28,205 nt of DNA from Dysgonamonadaceae bacterium (GTDB taxonomy: Bacteria > Bacteroidota > Bacteroidia > Bacteroidales > Azobacteroidaceae): the NCBI GenBank assembly GCA_031260235.1, contig JAIRKG010000106.1, forward strand, positions 1 through 28,205, in the 5' to 3' direction. Made by a program: the position numbers and the translations under genes. Positions 24,335 to 28,205 of the stretch are shown here, piece after piece. The notes beneath the pieces are model-generated. The model was not told the origin of the DNA. It saw only the letters and a program-made list of their open reading frames with translations, and searched no databases. How positions within the stretch are numbered: position 1 is the first letter of the stretch; each line of letters begins with the position of its first letter.

Positions 24335-26284
24335 ATGAAAAAGTATTTTTTACCTTCTTTAATGATGATTACGGGTTTCGTTACCGCCCAAACAAACGAT
24401 CCGGTGGTTATGACGATCAATGGAAATGATGTCAGGAAATCGGAATTTGAGTATGTCTACAACAAAAACAACAATGCGGAATCCATTGACCGGAAATCGC
24501 TGGAAGACTATGTTGAATTATTTAAGAATTTCAAACTGAAAGTGCAGGAAGCCAAAATCCGGCAACTGGATACAATACCCGAATTTATCAATGAACAGGC
24601 TGCATATCGCCGTCAACTTGCCAAGCCCTATCTCGACAGTTTGGAAACCGATATTCATTTAATCAGGAAGGAATATGACCGGATGAAATCATTTGTCGAA
24701 ATCAGTCATATTTTGCTGCCTTTTCAGGGTGCGCTCAACAATAAGTTTAAAATTTTCCCTGCCGATACGGTAGAAGTTTATAAAAAAGCCGTGCAGGTTT
24801 ATAATCACATTCGCAACGGGGAGAGTTTCGATCAAATGGTGCAGGAATATTCCCTTGACGACCAAAGCAAAGCAAACAACGGCTATTTGGGCTGGTTCAG
24901 CGGTTTACAACTGAATTTGAATATGGAAGACGTGGTTTTTGATTTACAGCCCGGAGAGGTCGGAATAGCCCGCAGCAATTTCGGATACCATATTCTTAAA
25001 GTACTGAATAAGATGGACAACCCCGGACAAGTCAAGGCTTCCCATATTTTAATCCGGCTTCCGAACGGAGCAGATCCGGAACAGGTTGCCAAAGCGGAAA
25101 ACAAAATAGATTCGATTTATTTGGCCTTGTCCGACGGCGCCGATTTTGCCGGCTTGGCAAAAGAAACTTCCGACGACAAGGGGACTGCAGCCAGGGGCGG
25201 CGAGTTGAACTGGTTTGGATACAGGGATATGGTTAAAGAATTTCGCGACGAAGTGTTTGCGCTGAAAAACATTGGAGATATTACCCATCCGTTCAAAAGT
25301 CAGTTCGGATTCCACGTCGCTCAATTGACCGGGAAAAAACCGCTGGAACCGTTTGAAGAAAAGCAAAGCGAAATCGAAAACCTCCTGAAAAGAAGCGGAC
25401 TCTCGGTCGCGTTATATCAACCTGCTGTGGAGAGGCTGAAAAAAGAGTTCGGTTTTTTTTATAATGAACAGACCCGTCAAAATCTTGTCAATTCGGCAAT
25501 TACCCTGTATCCGACCGACAGCCTGTTCGCCGCCGCGTATGCAGACAGCAAAACCGTATTGTTCAATGTAAACGACACGGTTTATACTGCGGGCGATTTT
25601 ATCCGTTTCCTGAAAAAAGAACCTCACTCGCCGAACAATATATCTACCGAACTGCTGGAAGAAAGATTAAAGGCTTATGAATATTCCGTTTTGCTGGATG
25701 CGCTGAATCGGGATTTGGAAAACCGCTATCCCGAATTTGCCAATTTGATTCGAGAATTTTACGACGGATCGCTGATGTTTGAAATCTGCAAGACCGAAGT
25801 TTGGGACAAAGCCTCGTTTGATACGGCAGGTCTTCAAAAGTTTTTTGAAGACAACAGACAGTTATATATATGGGATGAACCGTATTACAAAGGCTATATC
25901 GTTTTCGCAAAAGATGCGAAAACCGCAAAGAAAATGCAAAAGAAAACAGCCAAAAAAAATACGGAGGAAGCCGTCAATTATTTGAACGAAAAATATAAAA
26001 CGGGCGAAGCGCTTTCCATAAAGATTGAAAAAGGCTTATTCAAAAAAGGTGAAAATCCGTTTGTAGACGAGCAAGCCTTCAAAAGCGGCAAAGCCGAAAC
26101 GCTGCCCGAAGGTTTCGGCAGTTTCTTTCTCGTGGGGAAAACGCTGAATGCACCGGAGGAATATACCGATACGCGGGGCATGGTCGTTACCGATTATCAG
26201 GATTATCTGGAAGAAATATGGCTCAAAGAGTTAAATGAAAAATATCCGGTAGAAATACACGATATTCTTTTAAATCGCGAATAA
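24335..26284 (+). CDS. Periplasmic peptidyl-prolyl isomerase with two parvulin domains
   Basis: A 649-residue SurA/PpiD-like chaperone. A signal peptide (residues 1-18, ending FVTAQ) directs it to the periplasm. An N-terminal chaperone segment (VVMTINGNDVRKSEFEYVYNKNN) is followed by two rotamase domains: about 115-228 (FVEISHILLPF ... ARSNFGYHILKVL) and about 232-335 (VKASHILIRLPNGAD ... FKSQFGFHVAQLTG). The C-terminal 300 residues are a less conserved alpha-rich region ending LNEKYPVEIHDILLNRE. It would help fold outer-membrane proteins. In several Bacteroidota such genes sit in clusters of two or three; here only one is seen. It starts 63 bases after guaB with no clear promoter, so read-through is possible. 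It is longer than E. coli SurA (428), as usual for this phylum's version. Confidence 0.92.
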   Translation: MKKYFLPSLMMITGFVTAQTNDPVVMTINGNDVRKSEFEYVYNKNNNAESIDRKSLEDYVELFKNFKLKVQEAKIRQLDTIPEFINEQAAYRRQLAKPYLDSLETDIHLIRKEYDRMKSFVEISHILLPFQGALNNKFKIFPADTVEVYKKAVQVYNHIRNGESFDQMVQEYSLDDQSKANNGYLGWFSGLQLNLNMEDVVFDLQPGEVGIARSNFGYHILKVLNKMDNPGQVKASHILIRLPNGADPEQVAKAENKIDSIYLALSDGADFAGLAKETSDDKGTAARGGELNWFGYRDMVKEFRDEVFALKNIGDITHPFKSQFGFHVAQLTGKKPLEPFEEKQSEIENLLKRSGLSVALYQPAVERLKKEFGFFYNEQTRQNLVNSAITLYPTDSLFAAAYADSKTVLFNVNDTVYTAGDFIRFLKKEPHSPNNISTELLEERLKAYEYSVLLDALNRDLENRYPEFANLIREFYDGSLMFEICKTEVWDKASFDTAGLQKFFEDNRQLYIWDEPYYKGYIVFAKDAKTAKKMQKKTAKKNTEEAVNYLNEKYKTGEALSIKIEKGLFKKGENPFVDEQAFKSGKAETLPEGFGSFFLVGKTLNAPEEYTDTRGMVVTDYQDYLEEIWLKELNEKYPVEIHDILLNRE

Positions 26285-26289
26285 TATAT

Positions 26290-26297
26290 TACCTTTG
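26290..26297 (+). promoter_or_regulatory. -7 box upstream of a repeat-encoding short ORF
   Basis: TACCTTTG begins 9 bases after the end of the isomerase gene's last sense codon. The -33 element is only partial (TTTT about 18 bases upstream, inside the preceding gene). A transcript would start at about 26303, at or next to the ATG of the short ORF at 26302, so that ORF would be nearly leaderless or would start at the next ATG (26332). Confidence 0.45.
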
Positions 26298-26301
26298 CGC
26301 T

Positions 26302-26457
26302 ATGAAAGCAATATATTTTCAATTCAATAATATGATTTCCGGGTTTCGGGGAACTCCCCGAAACTTTTTTGGTACACCACAAAACCTTGGGGGTATACCG
26401 CGAAACATAAATGGTATACCACGAAATCTTGGGGGAATACCTCTGATTATTCGTTAA
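26302..26457 (+). CDS. 51-codon ORF of heptapeptide repeats, possible leader peptide
   Basis: Reads MKAIYFQFNNMISGFR, then four copies of a seven-residue unit (GTPRNFF, GTPQNLG, GIPRNIN, GIPRNLG), then GIPLIIR and a TAA stop. The repeats correspond to a 21-base tandem DNA repeat and keep frame throughout, with changes mostly conserving G-[TI]-P-[RQ]-N. A terminator-like hairpin lies inside the ORF. No domain or known family is recognised. It may be a translated leader controlling the downstream gene, a small secreted or membrane-active peptide, or an accident of repeat DNA. Translation is unproven: the -7 box leaves almost no leader for the first ATG, and no Shine-Dalgarno sequence is seen. 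Confidence 0.35.
   Translation: MKAIYFQFNNMISGFRGTPRNFFGTPQNLGGIPRNINGIPRNLGGIPLIIR
26343..26370 (+). terminator. Terminator-like hairpin inside the repeat ORF
   Basis: GTTTCGGGGA (26343-26352) pairs with TCCCCGAAAC (26355-26364), followed by six T's (26365-26370). It could end the guaB/isomerase transcript, or act as an attenuator for the next gene because a -7 box lies upstream of it. Confidence 0.75.
26350..26442 (+). repeat. 21-base tandem repeat, about 4.4 copies
   Basis: Units start at 26350, 26371, 26392 and 26413, with a partial fifth from 26434. The shared core is GGTATACCRCGAAA; the 8-base palindrome GGTATACC is exact at 26392 and 26413 and changed by one base at 26371. The right arm of the terminator hairpin belongs to the first unit. 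Confidence 0.85.
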
Positions 26458-26498
26458 TCTAAGCAATATCAATAATATAAATAATTAAAATCAAAAAA

Positions 26499-27164
26499 AT
26501 GAGTACATCAGTAGACTACATTCCGCGCAACGACAGCGCATTTCTGAACTGGGTGAAATTCCTGATAGCGTTTGTGAAAACAAATGCCGAACAGTGGCAA
26601 ATTCCGGCAACTTCGTGGACAAATGTTGACTACAAGATTTGGGATTTTACGGTCGCATTGGAAAAGATGCAAAATCCTAATCACGGCAAAGCCGACACGG
26701 AGCAAAAAAACCATGCCCGGGGGGTTCTTGAACCATTAATCCGGCAGTATGTGAAAGAGTATCTGGAGTATAACCACCTTATTTCAGACGATGACCGCGA
26801 ACGCATGGGGCTGCCTGTTCACGACAAAAAGCCGACACCGGTTCCAACGCCGACAACAACCGTAGAAATGGACGCAAAAGCCGCCTCGCCCGGCGTGATT
26901 AAAATTGCCTATCAGGATTCCGCAAGCGGAAAGAAAGCCAAGCCACACGGCGTTCACGGCGCCGAATTTAACTGGGCTATCCTCGACCACGTGCCGACCG
27001 ACTGGACGGAACTCATTCATTCGAGTTTCTCTACCCACTCGCCTGCTGTTCTTTCTTTTGAAGGTCACCAGCGCGGGCAAACGTTCTATTTCGCCTCCCG
27101 CTGGGAAAACACGCGGGGAGAAAAAGGTCCCTGGAGCGAAATACAATCGGTGATTATTCCCTAA
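26499..27164 (+). CDS. Uncharacterised protein with a C-terminal fibronectin-like segment
   Basis: A 221-residue protein of unknown function. There is no signal peptide (MSTSVDYIPRNDSAFLNWVKF). The N-terminal 110 residues are helical and end KNHARGVLEPLIRQYVKEYLEYNHLISDDDRERMGLP, then a Pro/Thr linker (KKPTPVPTPTTT, about 110-121). The C-terminal 100 residues alternate strands and finish FYFASRWENTRGEKGPWSEIQSVIIP, which looks like the last strands of a fibronectin type III fold. I recall similarly organised hypothetical proteins (helical part, conserved DR..MG, PTP linker, GPWSE tail) from gut Bacteroidota and spirochaetes, with no known role. It is preceded by the repeat ORF and followed, 39 bases later, by another unknown gene on the same strand. 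Confidence 0.75.
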   Translation: MSTSVDYIPRNDSAFLNWVKFLIAFVKTNAEQWQIPATSWTNVDYKIWDFTVALEKMQNPNHGKADTEQKNHARGVLEPLIRQYVKEYLEYNHLISDDDRERMGLPVHDKKPTPVPTPTTTVEMDAKAASPGVIKIAYQDSASGKKAKPHGVHGAEFNWAILDHVPTDWTELIHSSFSTHSPAVLSFEGHQRGQTFYFASRWENTRGEKGPWSEIQSVIIP

Positions 27165-27203
27165 TATATTATACATATCACTATTAATTATTTAAAAAAA
27201 GTT

Positions 27204-27824
27204 ATGAAAAAAAAAGTTGTTATTTTAAGTTCCGTTGTCGCGGTGTTTGCCGTGATGATTATTGCATTTAAAGGATGTAATGACGCCGTTGATAACGGTG
27301 TATTTGAAGAACAGGCTGCGTTGGTTGCTCCTGCCGAACAGGCGTCCCTGAGGAGTGATTCCCTCCCCATTTCGCCCAGGTTCCCCTTGCCGGATTCCCT
27401 CCCCATTCCCCCCGCCACTCTATTTTCGGAGGAGCTTCCTCATGTCAGCGCCGTCCAGTCAACAGGCACGTGGTCAAGTGGAAATTATGATGTCAGTGCC
27501 GTTGAAAGTTATGGAGGGCTAGGTTCTTTGCTTGTATTCTATCACATCGGTGTAGTTAATGTCAACACCGGTACATGGTATTATCTTGAAAAAGGTTATG
27601 CAGGGAAGTTTACAGAAAACTCTCTTCAAGGCGTTTTATCTCCCGGAGATATCTTTAAAGTTAGAGTAATTGATAGAGGTATATTTAATTTGACGTCGGG
27701 TGAGTCTGCATATGCCGGTCCCTATCGCTACAAACCTGACGGAAAGATTTTCTTTGGGATTGTGTCGGGAGGAGGCATGTGGTATCCAATATATATTCAA
27801 GATCCTTGCCTAAGACATAAGTAG
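27204..27824 (+). CDS. Uncharacterised membrane-anchored or exported protein
   Basis: A 206-residue protein. MKKKVVILSSVVAVFAVMIIAFKGC is a hydrophobic N-terminus with a positive start. Cys25 could be a lipid acceptor, but the lipobox is poor (FKGC, Lys at -2), so a plain anchor or cleavable signal is also possible. Residues about 52-75 are a proline-rich linker of two 12-residue repeats (SDSLPISPRFPL, PDSLPIPPATLF). The C-terminal 120 residues are beta-rich and Gly/Tyr-rich (STGTWSSGNYDVSAVESYGG, GTWYYLEKGYAGKF, SAYAGPYRYKPDGKIFFGI) and match no family I can name. It probably faces the periplasm or cell surface. It is the second gene of a likely two-gene unit with the 221-residue protein and is followed by a strong terminator. 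Confidence 0.7.
   Translation: MKKKVVILSSVVAVFAVMIIAFKGCNDAVDNGVFEEQAALVAPAEQASLRSDSLPISPRFPLPDSLPIPPATLFSEELPHVSAVQSTGTWSSGNYDVSAVESYGGLGSLLVFYHIGVVNVNTGTWYYLEKGYAGKFTENSLQGVLSPGDIFKVRVIDRGIFNLTSGESAYAGPYRYKPDGKIFFGIVSGGGMWYPIYIQDPCLRHK
27357..27428 (+). repeat. 36-base tandem repeat coding a Pro-rich linker
   Basis: GATTCCCTCCCCATT occurs at 27357-27371 and 27393-27407, exactly 36 bases apart. It encodes two 12-residue linker units (about 27357-27392 and 27393-27428), the second diverged at its end. Confidence 0.7.
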
Positions 27825-27867
27825 GATAAAATTAATCTCAAATAACAATTAAATATATTAGGGAAAG

Positions 27868-27906
27868 AAGAACGGCAGGCGAAAAATCGTCTGCCGTTCT
27901 TCTTTT
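27868..27906 (+). terminator. Strong terminator after the uncharacterised pair
   Basis: AAGAACGGCAGGCGA (27868-27882) pairs with TCGTCTGCCGTTCTT (27887-27901) with one G-U, around an AAAA loop, followed by TCTTTT. The flanks GGAAAG and CTTTTCC could lengthen the stem. The core CGGCAGG is shared with the terminator at 9207. Confidence 0.85.
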
Positions 27907-27911
27907 CCGGG

Positions 27912-28153
27912 GTTGCAAACTGCGAAACAGTGAAGCAATCCAGGAAAAGAAACACGTCATTGCGAGGACAAAGTCCGAAGCAATCCAGGAAAAAACATGG
28001 ATTGCTTCGCTTCGCTCGCAATGACGTGTACGGCTTTGCGACCCCACTGCGTCATTGCGAGCCGCGAAGCGGCGCGGCAATCCGGAAAAACCCCACTCCG
28101 TCATTGCAATTCCTGGATTGCTTCGCTTTGCCCTCGCAACAAGTCTAATGACG
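27912..28153. repeat. Cluster of about five REP-like units in both orientations
   Basis: Degenerate unit at about 27912-27943 (GCAAACTGCGAAACAG, tail GAAGCAATCCAGG). Clear units are at 27955-27989 (plus), 27998-28026 (minus), 28050-28085 (plus, GAGCCGCGAAGCGG type), and a composite at about 28099-28153 in which a plus head (CGTCATTGCAA) meets a minus tail (GGATTGCTTCG...TAATGACG). The 27955 and 27998 units form one long inverted repeat. Conceptual ORFs through this block (HCERSEAIH, SLRGQSPKQS) are repeat artefacts. The remaining bases to 28205 are A/T-rich; I see no gene in them. Confidence 0.85.
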
Positions 28154-28205
28154 AAATATAAAAGGCGGTCTTTGGACGCATGTTAAATATAAACAGGTAA
28201 TGAAT

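Noticed and set aside
26350..26442. CRISPR array
   Set aside because: The 21-base units are contiguous, without unique spacers, and keep an open frame.
27838..28148. ORFs on both strands through the last 300 bases, with peptides such as HCERSEAIH and SLRGQSPKQS
   Set aside because: These are conceptual translations of the REP-like repeats, a known source of spurious database proteins; frames depend only on repeat spacing.

Overview
The window looks like a chromosome segment from a Bacteroidota bacterium, most likely Bacteroidales. Three things point there: many genes are preceded by the phylum's -7 box (TAnnTTTG, in two or three cases with TTTG 19-20 bases upstream); Shine-Dalgarno sequences are mostly absent, with A/T-rich leaders instead; and gene content fits the phylum (TolC-RND-PII-like operon, PspC protein, TamB, RecQ with HRDC, ClpP-ClpX, GuaB, a parvulin chaperone). 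Dispersed palindromic repeats built on CGTCATTGCGAG...GCAATCC and an uncharacterised protein family at 26.5 kb remind me of gut-symbiont Bacteroidota. That is recollection, not a search result.

Layout. 1-1339: the 3' end of a type I restriction subunit (hsdR), then a wrecked AlbA_2/winged-helix regulator with an internal deletion. 1524-7493: an operon with a consensus promoter encoding a complete tripartite RND efflux pump (outer-membrane channel, lipoprotein adaptor, inner-membrane permease) and a small PII-like protein. 7499-8934 (minus): gamma-carbonic anhydrase overlapping a PspC-domain membrane protein. 8990-9650: a repeat-rich gap holding a candidate small RNA with its own promoter and terminator, and a MazF-type toxin-antitoxin module whose toxin is cut off after about 21 codons by a dispersed repeat. 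9660-13894 (minus): a six-gene cluster for surface glycan synthesis (two GT2 glycosyltransferases, a GT-like protein, a DUF268 methyltransferase-like protein) with an MNT-HEPN nucleotidyltransferase pair inside it. 14007-18395: a TamB-like giant. 18438-22638 (minus): recQ, then clpP-clpX. 22790-26284: guaB and a two-domain periplasmic peptidyl-prolyl isomerase. 26290-27824: a promoter, a 51-codon ORF made of heptapeptide repeats and containing a terminator-like hairpin, and two uncharacterised genes. 27868-28153: a strong terminator and a cluster of dispersed repeats.

Most of the window is housekeeping or envelope biology. The least explained parts are the 26.3-kb leader ORF and its downstream pair, the 9.1-kb small RNA, the palindromic insertion inside the TolC gene, and the eroded defence and toxin genes at 0.8-1.3 and 9.2-9.6 kb. 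I saw no tRNA, rRNA, CRISPR array, transposase or replication origin.
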